Shown here: positions 1 through 11,597 of the stretch, piece by piece
How positions within the stretch are numbered: position 1 is the stretch's first letter
Layout of the letters: every line of letters begins with the position of its first letter
Source of the DNA: Zygnema cylindricum
Lineage: Eukaryota; Streptophyta; Zygnematophyceae; Zygnematales; Zygnemataceae
Length of the DNA: 64,000 bases
Reading direction: 5' to 3'
Assembly: GCA_037447655.1 (NCBI GenBank)
Contig: JBBHKE010001800.1
Span: forward strand, 1 to 64,000
Made by a program: the position numbers and the translations under genes
The notes under the pieces: generated by a model
Told to the model about the DNA's origin: nothing
The model's database searches: none
The model's input: only the letters and a program-made list of their open reading frames with translations

Positions 1-2275
1 TCATGTTTTATCCTAACTCCCAGTTTTCTTTAAGTATCACCAACACCTGCAACTAGCAAAGCAAAAAACTAATTATTATTCCTCCTCGTTAACTTGAATT
101 GGTTTTACCGAGCAGTTATTACACTGGTGTGATTATAAGTTTCTCTGGCAGAACCTTGACCATTATTCAACACTGAGAGCGGACCACACCCGCCTTAGAT
201 CCGTTGTTGTTCCGTACATGAACACTACAGGAGAGCTGAAAGTAAATGAACCGAAATTCACCTGGCAAATTAGTCCGTTCTTGCGCCTCTATCGCTATTC
301 ACAGGCCAAGCGATTGTGACATGGAAAGCACGCCAAACTGAACAAAGTACTCTGTGACAAAAAAAGTCAAAAATTTCCCGCAAAACGGGGCGCTTTTCAA
401 AGTGGACAAACAATTAGACCAGAAAAAAATTGAATTTTGGCAGGCATGAAGTAGAAGAGCAACGAGATCTATCGCAAAAAACAGAACAAAAAAATATCAA
501 AATATCAATGATTGTGTAAGTTACAAGGTATTAACGTTTTGCGCAATAGAAACACTAAGTATTTTTGGCCTATTTGTCCATGTCGATATTGTATTTTTAC
601 GTGGCAGAACACGGCAACGTGGTCACCATACTCCTAGATGTTTAATTCGCATTCTGCGGACGGTATTGTACCCTTACTTTCTAATTTACGGTTGGCGGAC
701 GATGAGCCCTCTTAAAGTCCTAAGATTGTTGCTAAAAAATCCTGAATGCTGTAAAAGGACCAAGATCTCGGCCGTCCGTGGAACACAAATTGGACGGCCA
801 AAATAAATTTACTTACTGCTTCGTCACGTGTCCTAACCGATTATTATTTAAGGGTAAGGTTCCATTAGGGGAAAAATGCCGTTGTCTACTGAAAATGCCG
901 TTGTCTACTCTTTCGTACAGTGCCGTACCAAAAAAAAATTGTCAGAAAAACAAGCCTACTGTATGAGGGATTTGATTCTCCACGTTTACGCCTCGTAAAC
1001 GTGGACCGTCGGATGCATAATCGGATACTCCATCGTCTGACACTTTCAGTTCGCAACAAGTGGCCCGGAGTAGGTCAATTCTTAGCGAATGAACGAATAG
1101 CATCGTGCCTCGTGGAAAAGTGAACAAATATCCACGACGACCGCTCGACAAGGTGGGTACACGTCGCATATGACATGTGCCTTCCGCCAGGGAGGATGCG
1201 AGGCCACCTGAAGCCGCAATAAAATCTTTGACGGAGGATATTGTTTCACGCGTCTGTTGCCATCCACTGAACCATTCTGACATTTTCGTACGCTTTTACA
1301 AATCTTGAGTTTCGTCCACCCGTACAGATTTCATTCAATGTGTCGTACGAGTCACTTTCTACCTTCGCCAGTACGAATATGTGGTCACAATTTGCTGTCA
1401 GAGATCCTTCAAAGATTTCTAAAAAACCCTAAAAAACCCTTATTCAACTATTACGTGAACCAATCACGTTTTGCCACGCAAATAAAATGTCAGTTACTGA
1501 CCCGACACAATGGAACGATGGCTTCAGTAAACGATTTTTTGGCATTTACTGAGACCGCCTAATGGAACAACGCTCTAAGGGTGGACTTCCATTAGCGACT
1601 AAGTGGGGTTTTTTACTGAAGGCCGTACCGTTTCGTACAAATTCGTACATAAAATATATTTTTTCAACGAAAACTACATTACAGAAAATTGTCCAAGGTT
1701 GTAGGCGTAAATTGGGACAGTCGGTTTTGATTACTTTTTATCCGTGACGCCACGTCATCAACCCTACAGTTTGTTAAGACCGTGCACAGGGAGGACAGTT
1801 CTCGAATACAGAACGTGTAAAAATGGGCCGCGTGGAAAAGGAAAAAAACATCCACGATGGGCGCGCGCATATGTGCGTACACGTCGCAAGGGCCATGTGG
1901 CTTCTTCCAGGGTGGCTGCTAACCCGCCGGGTTTATCTCGTCACGCTCCCACCATCAAAGTTTGCCGCCGCCTTTTTGTCGTTGCTGTTTTTGAAATTTT
2001 GGGTAGTACATTTAATGCGCTCTGTACAAGTCATTAATTACCTCCGCTAGTACATTAAATACCTCCGCTGGTGCAGATATTATCTCCGCCGATACAGATA
2101 GTACCTCCGCTCGTACACATATTGCATTCTGACATTGCGTTCGAAGATTCTTTCAAGATTTTAAGCATCAAATATTAACCTACGTGCTACCAACGAGAAT
2201 GAGCCACGCAAATAAAAAGTGATTTTACAAACGCGACTAATGGAAGGCACGCCCTTCGGTAATATATTCCGTACA
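1..2275. repeat. Degenerate fold-back/interspersed repeat DNA, no gene
   Basis: I see no convincing coding region here. The sequence is rich in GTACG words. At about 850-880 and 1575-1605 it carries variants of a motif (a CCCTAAGGG-like core, then a GTTCCATTAG stretch and an AAAAGTGGG stretch) that also bounds the well-preserved inverted-repeat element just to the right. A block at about 1570-2262 has the same order of internal words as that element (GTTTCGTACA, TGTAGGCGTAA, a GTGGAAAAGGAAAAAAA stretch) and is probably an older relative. Positions 1-800 contain nothing I can name. Confidence 0.45.
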
Positions 2276-3452
2276 ATTTCTGAGACGTATAATGGAAGTC
2301 CACCCTAAGGGTGACGTTCCATTAGGTGAAAAGTGGGATTCGTTACTGGACGACGTACGTTTTCGTACAGTGCCGTACAGAGTCGTACCATTTTTTTTTT
2401 TTGGTCAGACGAAACCTCGTTACTGGAAAGTTGTCGGGAAGCTCCAATGATGTAGGCGTAATTCCTGACCGTTGGATGTTTCACATTTTGAGATCCGCGA
2501 AGCAATTGAGATCCGCGAAGCAATCGAGCACATAGAGTTGGGGCCCACTAGATGATTTCCATTAGTACACGTGAAAAGGAAAAAAATATCTACGGTGTAC
2601 AAGCGATCACAGGCGTGCACGTCGTACATGCCATGTGCCTCCTGCCACGTTGAATGCAGGTCAGGTGAAAACATCCTCGCACGCTCCGTCTGACATCCAC
2701 CGACATTCAAAGTTTGCCGCGACCGCCTAATGGAACGTCCCAGTAAATGTGCGGACAAGTCTACTGCCAGCATTTACTGGAAGTCCGCTCCATTGTGTCA
2801 GTCTGGTAACAAACCTTCAATTATGATTGGCGCCACGTAGGTTAGAGTCCAGATTCTAAAAATCTTTAAAAAAATCTACGAACGGAATATCTGTACAAAA
2901 TTTTTGTACCTCCGGAGGTAATTAATGATTCGTACACAAAGTTTTTGGCTAGATTTTGATTTTGAAAATGGAAATCAAAATTCGAAACGGAATGGCAAAA
3001 AGACGCGACAAACCTTGAAGGTCGCGGCAAACTTTGAATGTCGGTGGATGTCAGACGGAGCGTGCGAGGATGTTTTCACCTGACCTTCATTCAACGTGGC
3101 AGGAGGCACATGGCATGTACGACGTGCACGCCTGTGATCACTTGTACAACGTAGATATTTTTTTTCCTTTTCACGTGTACCAATGGAAATCATCTAGTGG
3201 GCCCCAACTCTCCAGATGTGCTCGATTACTTCGCGGATCTCAAAATGTGAAACATCCAACGGTCAGGAATTACGCCTACATCATTGGAGCTTCCCGACAA
3301 CTTTCCAGTAACAATGTTTCGTCTGACAAAAAAAAAAAATGGTGCGACTCTGTACGGCACTGTACGAAAACGTACAACGTCCAGTAACGAATCCCACTTT
3401 TCGCCTAATGGAACGTCACCCTAAGGGTGAAGTTCCATCATACGTTTCTGTA
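2276..3452. mobile_element. Fold-back element with about 430-450 bp inverted-repeat arms
   Basis: The left arm (about 2276-2727) is the reverse complement of the right arm (about 3020-3452) along nearly its whole length, with scattered differences. A spacer of roughly 290 bp separates them. Shared landmarks in opposite orientation include CCCTAAGGGTGACGTTCC, GTTTTCGTACAGTGCCGTAC, TGTAGGCGTAATTCCTGACC and GGCCCACTAGATGATTTCC. The left arm carries an 18-bp tandem duplication (2490-2525) absent from the right arm. No transposase is encoded, so this is a non-autonomous palindromic transposon. The exact ends and any target duplication are unclear because similar elements abut on both sides. Confidence 0.8.
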
Positions 3453-4180
3453 ATTGTACGACACAGACTGGGTTGATTGAGTCGATGTTCCATCACGTAG
3501 AGTCTGTAAGCCACGTGTTTTAAATTGACTGGCGCCACGCAAGCTACGATCCGATATTCAATATCTTTCAGATTTTTAGCACCGATAAACTTAACTTCAA
3601 ATCTTCACTTGCGTACCATGTACCTGCGTAGGAAGTTATCATACGACAAAACTTTTATACTTTTTGCAAACGCCAGTCTGTACGCCAGCTCATTTTTTAG
3701 GGTTTCAGTTTTTGAACATAACGAAAGTCCTGTGATAGAAATAGTGTGACAAACAAAAGTTACCGAAAATAGAGTGACGAGGGAATGCTTCAAAATTTCG
3801 TTTTTATTTTCGGTTGTATTTTGGAAAGCGCGGGTCATGTGCAAATCTTAAGATTTTCGTTGGATTTCCTTCGTGCCACGTAGCTTAATCGTCCAGCGTG
3901 TCACGATTTTTTTTTCTGTATCTGCCAACCCACCGCCTGGAGGTAGGTTGACAATTATAGAAAAAAATGAAGCGAACTCCTCGCAGATGAACATCCGACG
4001 GCCAGTATTACCTCCAAGACCTTCGGAGAGTATCGGCAAGATTCTTTGTAATGTTATTTTTCGTATAAAAACAAAATAGGCAGTACGATTTGGTACGGTG
4101 GGCCGCGAATTTGTGTAAACTACGCCACTTTTCGCGTGATGGAACGTCACCCTAAGACAAACATGTGATTCTTTGCGGTG
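3453..4180. mobile_element. Second fold-back-type element, degraded
   Basis: This block lies between a GTTCCATCATACG motif on the left and its mirror GATGGAACGTCACCCTAAG at about 4140-4156. Much of it recurs at 22512-23305 and 24378-24650: a stretch with CACTTGCGTACCATGTAC and CTTTTTGCAAACGCC (3600-3680), and one with ATTACCTCC...TCGGCAAGATTCTTTGTA (4005-4055). It has no coding capacity that I trust. Confidence 0.5.
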
Positions 4181-4560
4181 CTGTGATTTGAAAGGGACAC
4201 GTGGAATCAAAATGGTAATTGTACCGTACCATAATCTTAATTCTTATACAAGCGAATCCCGACTTTTCGATTCGGTATCAAATCCATTACAAAAGAAATA
4301 CAATTTGCGATAAATTGTACATTTTTGTAGATGACAGCTTGATTACTGGCCATTAATACATCGCCCTAGTATGTAAAGAAGTGTTTATTGCAAAAATTGC
4401 GATGGGGAAACCATCTTAGTACAAAAGAGGTAAAACTGAAAAAAAAACATTTGGAGACTACAAGAGTCACAAAAAAGTAATCTACGCCTAAAAACAAAAA
4501 AGAAAGACAACAAAACTAACAAGAGCAAAGAAACAAAACAATAACAATAACAGACTGAGA
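4181..4560. other. Intergenic, AT-rich, nothing recognised
   Basis: About 380 bp of AT-rich sequence with several short A-runs. It lies between the fold-back elements and the 3' end of the minus-strand LINE relic. The A-rich stretch at about 4440-4550 contains adenine runs where a plus-strand reading of the relic's poly-T tail would not be expected, so I do not call it the LINE tail. Confidence 0.4.
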
Positions 4561-4980
4561 TCGCCTACAAAACGTAAAAATCTAGACTAGACTTCCCGTA
4601 GGCAAAACTAAGGTCCACAACCACGGAGATCATGGATGTGAACCGAGTCCATTGGCGGAAGGTCTGGAAGACCCCGTCGATCGTCCGCGAGTGTTTGAAG
4701 GAGAGAAGCCGCTTGCGCACGTTGAAGTGCAATTGAGACTCGTTGACGGTAAAACGCAAGTAATATACTCGATGGAGGATTCCCTCGACCCCGAGATTGA
4801 AACATTTTTCGCGCACACTGTCAAAGGAAGTCATAGAAAGAATTGTCCAAAGAACCAAAAATCTCCACTGCAAATGGGACAAACATGTCCGACGGGTCTC
4901 GGTGAGCGTAGTCTCGTTCTTTTGTAGCTGCTGCGTCCCGAGCCGCCACACCTGAATGCGAAGCCGCGCGAGATGAAATG

Positions 4981-6216
4981 TGAAATTCTATGGGCTCCAT
5001 TGCCCACAGAATTCTCAGATCCAAAAGAAGCTAATCTAGATAGTGCCGACTCCCAGTTTATATAAACCCAAATAAATGATCCCTTGACAATAAGAACCCC
5101 AATATACCTTCACCCCTGTGAAGAGAAGGCCTTCTGTGTGCTCAGTTCCACCACAAAATGCAAAGCTTCAATATGTGTTTTGGACAATATTCCCCACTTT
5201 GACTTTCCCACTGAATCAGTGCCACCCTGGTACGTAAAGACTTTGACCGACTACACCCTTGTGTAGCTTAGACTCCCCTGAGTCCGCAGCAAAAAAAATC
5301 ACTGATTTTGCTCACCCGAGCAGTAAGTTATGGCTGGTCAAAGATGACATTTATAGTTACAAGCTCTCTTAGAGAGAGAGTTACCTAAATATTACTAAGT
5401 CTCGGTTCGCCTACTCACGACTACCTACTACTAAACCCTAGTCCAATAGGAACACTATATAGTACAAGGAGGTACAATGGGTGATGTACTTATTGTACGA
5501 CCATTTTACGGCAAAGTCTACAAGGTGACACCTGTCAAATCGGAAGCCATGGTTCCTCCTCCCATCTTCTCCGATATCAAATAATGTGGCGCCAAGTGGC
5601 ACCGCGTGACGCTATCTCCGTATGCCGCCAAAAGCTCACTTTGCGTGGCGGCTATAATGCCGAGCGTCCGATCAAAACATATTTTACACGGTTCAGATTC
5701 GCGTACATGCAGAAATTGCTCCTTTTGGTTAGTCTGCTGTTAATTAGCTGTTGCGTTAATGTTTATGTTTTTATGAAACCCGTCACGTGTATCGTTTCGA
5801 TAACGCCTTATTGGTTAAGGCTTACCTCTACAAATATAGCCACAAATCATGGATCAAATCTTGTCTAGAGCAGTTTTTGGTTATTTGTTAGTTTGTTGGA
5901 ACTCTCTTCTTGTAGTCTTATAAATACCTATTGCACCCTACATATGCCATCGTTTACTCTAAGCTATAGGCTTAAGCTAACGTATTATAGAATGTAGGTA
6001 CCAGGATCAAATCCTGGAACTGTCACAACCATTTTGGTAAAAACTACGAATTAGCCTATCCTCTTTAGACAACCATGGCTCTAGCTCTCTCTCTGGTCTT
6101 CAGTGACTACAACAAGTATGGGGACCGCAGAGAGTTGAGCGAGAAGCAGGTTGCCTTTGCTGACTTACTCTATTTATTTTTCCAATACAGACCTAGGAAA
6201 TACATAAATTTCAACA
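4981..6216 (-). mobile_element. Solo LTR, copia group, with target duplication AAATG
   Basis: On the minus strand this 1,236-bp segment begins TGTTGAAATTTATG and ends AATTTCA, the same termini as the LTR at 32038-32923. It aligns along its length with that LTR in reverse orientation, and more weakly with the 1,047-bp LTRs at 16068 and 21465. It is flanked by AAATG at 4976-4980 and AAATG at 6217-6221, a 5-bp duplication as expected for Ty1/copia integration. No internal region is present, so LTR-LTR recombination has removed it. It sits inside the C-terminal coding part of the LINE relic. Confidence 0.9.
5790..6030 (+). other. tRNA-like segments inside the solo LTR
   Basis: Two tRNA-like stretches read on the plus strand, antisense to the LTR. 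The first (about 5797-5865) has CTTATTGGTTAAGGCT, resembling a Pol III A box, followed by TGGATCAAATCTTG, resembling a B box. The second (about 5967-6018) has GGCTTAAGCTAACGT followed by the self-complementary arm CCAGGATCAAATCCTGG (B-box core 6004-6014). Neither folds into a convincing complete tRNA by eye. Equivalent segments occur in every related LTR in the window. Confidence 0.55.
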
Positions 6217-6552
6217 AAATGTGTGTCCCAGTCGAATCCATGAGGACCACATCGCCAAACGTCCTCCCAGCACCCTGAAGAAAAACTAAGTAAACCCGAG
6301 GGCTGCGAGAGCCCTTAGCTTGGGGTCGAGGTGGAAATATATTAGAAACCTCACGTTTGACAGTGTAGCCCGCCTCGGCACCAATGACAACAATGGCATC
6401 TCGCACCAAATTATGCGCGACAGTTCGTTCCCCACTATGCGAGCAACGAAGCAAATGGATTCCCTTGTCATCAATAACTTTGTTACAAACGCACCGAGCC
6501 CCCCCCAAAAGCGGAGGGTGAGGCAAACCCAACCGCAAACGTGTAGCAAAAG

Positions 6553-6770
6553 GTTGATTTCCAAGAAATCCGGATTCGACATGTCCACACTTTGAAAAAT
6601 TGAGCCGGCCGTGGTTCGAACCTGGACCTTTCACTTCGCTACGAACGCAATACCACTATGCCACCACCTGATGTAGAGGGCGTCCGTACCTATATCTTCA
6701 TGGCTGTTCGGAGCATGGATATTCCATATTCTACTCTCAGTATTCGGACCGGCCACGTGCCAATCCAACA
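6553..6770 (-). mobile_element. tRNA-derived SINE, copy 1
   Basis: About 218 bp, closely matched by a second copy at 6814-7040. Read on the minus strand it contains TGGCATAGTGGTATTGCG (A-box-like) and, about 35 bp on, GGTCCAGGTTCGAACC (B box; plus-strand 6613-6622), the internal promoter of a tRNA-derived element. A downstream arm ends in a GGATTTCTTGGAAATC motif. It lies within the LINE relic between the thumb and C-terminal coding parts. Confidence 0.7.
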
Positions 6771-6813
6771 CCACGGGAAGCTGGTCAATTCATCCGATAC
6801 CGGGTCTGATACC

Positions 6814-7040
6814 ATGTTGGATTTCCAAGAAATCTTGGATTCCGGCATGTCCTACACTTGGGAAAAAGTGAGCCGGCCAGGTTCGAACTCGGACCTTTCA
6901 CTGGCTGCGAACGCACTACCACTGTGCCACCAGTTTGATGTAGAGACAGGCGGGTCCGTACCTATATCTTACAGGCAGTTCGAGTATGGATATTCCATAT
7001 TCTACCTTGTATTGGACCGGCTTCACGTGCCAATCCAACA
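6814..7040 (-). mobile_element. tRNA-derived SINE, copy 2
   Basis: Same orientation and organisation as the copy at 6553-6770, with scattered substitutions. A-box-like TGGCACAGTGGTAGTGCG and B-box-like GAGTTCGAACC are readable on the minus strand (B box around 6880-6890). The two copies are separated by about 43 bp, which suggests tandem duplication or insertion of one SINE beside another. Confidence 0.7.
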
Positions 7041-8330
7041 GAAGTAAATAGTCAGACGATAGACGAAGTGTCGAAAAAGTTGGTGTTGCTTGTAGCCATG
7101 CACCGGCCCAGACCACGAACGTAAACGAGCACGCGTTTGAGCCGAAGGTTGCGGCTCCAAGAGGCTTGCAAAATTAGTGGCGGCTACTTGCTCAGATATG
7201 CATTGTTGAAGTTGGAAGTTAGTGTTGGCCACAAGAGAAGGAAAAGGTGGGTGTCGAGCGTCCGAGGGTAGTAGCGCACGAGCAGAAAGGAGAGCTTGGT
7301 GAAATGGAAATAGCCCGTCTTCCACCTTAGAGACAACTTGCGCCAAAATGGGGACATCATCCACAATGAAACGAGAAGTGATGGTACGAACCACCAAAGC
7401 CCAACTACCCAAATACGCAGCTAGCGCAACTTTGGCCACGGAAATCAAACCTAAACCGCCGTTGGAAATTGGGAGGCTTGCTTTTTGACGAGCGAGTGGA
7501 CCCCAGGACGATCAAAATTCCCATGACCAACGAGGTGATGAAGCACACCCAAAAGTTTGTCGTCAAAATCCTTAAGGGAAGACAAAAAAGAAGTTGTGGG
7601 TGGTAAAGTTTGCACAAGATAAAGAGGGTGCTGGGCAAAAAAACGGATCAAGGTCGAAAAAACCACTTGTGCATCCTACAGCTTGGTGAGATCGTGGCTA
7701 TGAGAAAGATCCTCCAACAGCGTATCCTCAACCACCTGGTTGACAAAAGAAGAACGACCAATAGGGAAGCCTAAAGCCTTGATACCCTCATCGTGAGATG
7801 CAAGACGAAAACCGCTGGGGAGCGCGCAATCCGACGGCAAACCTCGTGGGCACCAAGCCACAAACTTAGATGGTTTATCAGAGAGCCCGATCCGATACAG
7901 CTGGTCAGCAAAATGAGAGAAAGCCGAAAAAACCTGATCGTGCGGAACCACGATATGCGTGTCATCCGCGAATGAAGGAAATAAACAACTTGGGAAGGCC
8001 GTAGCTAGCGCTCGTAATGCTTGAAGATGGGCAAGTGTTAAAGGGGGTGCCCCTAAGAGATCACCTTGGCGAGTGCTGATTACGGACTCTAAAGTGGCAA
8101 CATCACCCAACGGACCCCAAGAGGAAAGAGTAGCGAGCTCGGCCGAGCATTAAAAGATCGAACAAAAGGGAACAATTGGTTGAGCTCAGTCATTAGCCAT
8201 TTGACCCCCCGAACCGGTAATCCAACTACATGATGGGTATCGAACAAGCCTCCATACATTTGCGGGACCTGCGGGACCCTTCGACACCTTCGGCACCTCT
8301 TGGGATCGGGTATGTGAATAGGGCTCATAT

Positions 8331-9040
8331 GTCTAGGGTCATTTATTAAACATACGGTCGCGCGGAGAAAACGGGAGGCGGGGGGCGACGTGGACCCCTT
8401 CGGGGCGCCTATGCAACTGTACTATGGTTCAAACCACATCAATTTATGTGCCTTGATGCAGATCACATGAGCTTTAGGTCTACTCCGTTTGTCTCACCCA
8501 TTACGTTTTGGGAACTCGCCTTGTGTCGCCGACCAACCTATTGATGCCAAAAGGCTCCATTTACTTATTAGTTGATTAGGGTACTTCCCCATGTAATCAG
8601 TATTTTGATAAATTATTTTGGATTATAGTAACTATTCTCCGTACTACTTTGAAGAGTGTCCCTATGTGCGAAAATGAAATCGGAACTTTGAAATGTGACG
8701 GTTGTAGACGTAGGTACAACTTTGTGATGATTGAAGCCGACTACAAAACTTCCGACGATTGGTGACGCCAACAAAAATAGCGACAGTGGTAGACGTCTAG
8801 ATTTTTGTGAAAATGTAGATTTTTAGGGTTTGGTGACATTGTGACATCATCCTCACTTGTGACAACCTCGACGTCACTAGTTCAATAACTTTCCGCCATG
8901 GTTTCCTGATTTCGTTTTTTCTACTTTTCTCACTCTACTTGCCATTAAAGAAAAACCTAAAAATTGTCAAAAATAATATTTTTAAATGATCTTTCATTTT
9001 ATACCAATATTGTTGTGTCTCATTCTAGAAAGTGTGAGAT
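8331..9040. other. Intergenic, nothing recognised
   Basis: About 700 bp with no credible reading frame on either strand and no repeat that I can match elsewhere in the window, apart from short TGACG words. Confidence 0.4.
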
Positions 9041-9049
9041 AAAAGCGAT

Positions 9050-9540
9050 AGTGTGAAAGGGAGAGGGGAGAGGCGACAACGGCTCAAAATTTTGCAAAGG
9101 ACCCATGAATGAAAGTGGAGGTCCGAGACCCTTGCAAATTTTTTTCCGTACATGCGCGTGACTGGCACAAAGAAAAATAGTGAGGACTCTCCCTCGTCCT
9201 AAAATTTCCCCACGCTTGTGGCACGTGCGTGGTTCGTTTTTCATTCGCTGTTTGGGCGTTGCTTCAACTAAAATCACCCCCTCGAGGTGATTTTGGATGA
9301 AGTTTTTTTTTGGGCTGGATTCTCGTGCCCGGGGGTCGAAAAGGGGAAAATGTCAAAATGCGTTCACATGACGACAAACACGCCGAACATCCAAAGTATG
9401 AATTGACGTTCACTCTACTTTGGTAAAAATGATTTTATTGTACGGCTAAAGTTTTTGTCAAAGTTCTCTGAATTTTAGGGCAAAAAGACAGAGAAAAGTA
9501 GATACTTTAATACATAGGGACGTACCCTTAAAGAGGGAAA
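9050..9540. repeat. Dispersed repeat, copy 1
   Basis: This stretch, including GTATGAATTGACGTTCACT and AGCTAAAGTTTTTGTCAAAG-like words and ending near GGGACGTACCC, recurs in the same orientation at about 26500-27020 with many small differences. It has no coding capacity. It looks like an old copy of an unclassified transposable element. Confidence 0.65.
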
Positions 9541-11597
9541 CAAACTTCAACACATGATTAATGAATGTTCCTTCTCGTGCGGGATTGCGTACCACGTGGC
9601 AGCTCGAGAACTAATCACCTCTAGGGAAAGAGATTACGCTTACGAAGAATTAATGGACCAATTCTCACCAATTTCTTTCGCTTTCAATGGAGATTTTGGG
9701 TCTTGGAACAAATCTTTCAACAGTTTCCTTTGACTGTGTCTAAAGGACCACAGATCACGGAGCCGTCCGTAAACCTTTATGGACTTTTGTATCACCAAGC
9801 CCCTAGTCGTTTTCCCTTTCAAGCTCTCTTGCCCTCCTTCATCGAAGAAAAGTGGTAGATGCGAAGCCGAATTTCCACTTTTTTTTCTTTTTTTTTTGTT
9901 TTCAAGTATATGAATATATGTAATTTTTTCTTTTTTCTTTTTCTTTTTTCATTTTCCCCTAAAGGGTCCGGTCCTCCTCGACAACCTTCATGGTTGTGTA
10001 CATTGTTTGATTGGGTAGTAAGTAACATCTACCTTAGGTTTCTTATTGTGTGAATAGCCATTTGGTGTAGTTTCTTTTCCAGGTTGGTATTCTAGTGAGC
10101 ATTGTCTAGTTTGTGTAAAATTTTAGGCATGTCCCAATTTCAATTGATTTTTGCTGTCTTTAAATCATTTTCAAGTGTTTTCTCTCCTTGACACCCAAAT
10201 GGTTTTTCCTGCACGAGTTTTGCAATTTAAGCTTTCTATTTGTTTTGGTTCCGGATGTAATAATGGCATCACAAGAGTAAATTCATTTGACTGGGAGAAA
10301 TTGTGCTCTTTGGTCAGTTAACTTTTGCATTCGACGGAGACACATCCTAACTACCCGTATATGAAAGATTGAAGTGTAGTGATTCAGACTTCTACACCAT
10401 TTATTGAATGCACTATACGGTTGATGCTAAACTTAAAACGAAAAAATTAAACAACGCATTATGCAGCCAATCCGTATTTAAACTTCAAGCTCTGAAGCAT
10501 TGTAAAATTGATCGAAATCAGATCTATAGCCGTGGTCACGTGACATCTCACTCTAATTGTCTTATAGACAATAAAACATAATGCTTCTGAAAATATTTGT
10601 GTTCAAATACTTTTCTAACATATGGTACGAAAAAGTCCAGCTAGTGGGGGAATCAAATAGTACTTATACGGACAATACCAAGATGCCGATATCGACATAA
10701 CAAGATAACCGACCATATTAGTTACCGCATCTATATGTTAATTATTGAGACCCTTAAAAAAAATACACATCAATTATCTTCCAAACTTACTTGATATACA
10801 ACACTAACTATGAGATAAACAACAATAAAGATGTATAAACGTCTGAAAGCTCAAAACTCCCCAAGCAAATTATTTTTTGCGATTTGTCCATAAAAACCAA
10901 TATTTTCATTCCAATATGGTCAAGACTATGCTGAATCACATACGGGGCAACGGTTCGGATTGCAACAGGTGACGCTCTGACAGGTGAGTTTACTTTTCTA
11001 TAGGAGTGCACAGCTAGTATGATAAAAAGATGTTTTATTTTAATCATTTCGATATAAATTGAAACAGAGATCTATCCATTTCGCTGTCATGCTGTACCAG
11101 AACTTTAAATGGACATTGGATTTGAGCCAATTGATCACTTTTGGATAATGTTGTTGCAATCAGGTCCAAAATTGAGAAAAATATGGATGGAATTCCTCTA
11201 AAATGGCAGCTATTATCAATCACGTTCAGCGAATGTTTCCGAATGTACATGGATGTACATGTATATATAATTATTAACAAAACCATTTATTACACCCCAT
11301 TTTATCCCCGTAAAATTTGTCAACACGTTAGGAGGTTGGAGGCAGACTCACCAAGGCTGGACCTTTTTCCAACATTGGAAATGACAAGAGTCTTTAAACA
11401 TAAAGGCCACATTTGACTATATCAAAACGGGCGACATAAAAAATGAATAGATACATAAAAATGAACGAAGTAACAAATTTTTGACTAGAGGCTAAAGTTG
11501 AATGGACACATCTAAACGTTTGTAAAAATACAATAACGGACTGAAATAACCAAGAAAACACTTTTGTTAGCACAAAATAGACACTAAAAAACCAATA
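9541..11597. other. Intergenic, AT-rich, nothing recognised
   Basis: About 2 kb downstream of the minus-strand HAL3-type relic. It contains T-rich runs at 9880-9960 and no supported gene. Short open frames here are few and lack any family signature. Confidence 0.4.

Larger units (their letters stand above)
4560..8330 (-). mobile_element. Non-LTR retrotransposon (LINE) relic, reverse-transcriptase domain, broken
   Basis: Read on the minus strand from about 8330 downward, frames encode recognisable parts of a LINE polyprotein. A palm segment (7676-8110) carries RQGDLLGAP and the catalytic FADD box (about 7961-7972). Thumb-like sequence follows at 7045-7450. A C-terminal block (6225-6590) has a Cys/His pattern (CVCNK..GIHLLRCSHSGERT), then PFAVEIFG-type sequence at 4821-4980. 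Frames shift at about 8100, 7670 and 7450. The 5' half (endonuclease) is missing. The body is interrupted by a solo LTR (4981-6216) and a pair of SINEs (6553-7040). It is dead. The C-terminal zinc-finger plus PFAVE-type tail follows a layout seen in LINE-like elements of algae and protists; that assignment is from memory of the family. Confidence 0.75.

Noticed and set aside
5797-5865. A genuine tRNA gene
   Set aside because: A- and B-box-like words are present, but the acceptor and D arms do not pair convincingly and there is no recognisable anticodon arm. It lies in an LTR and recurs in relatives.
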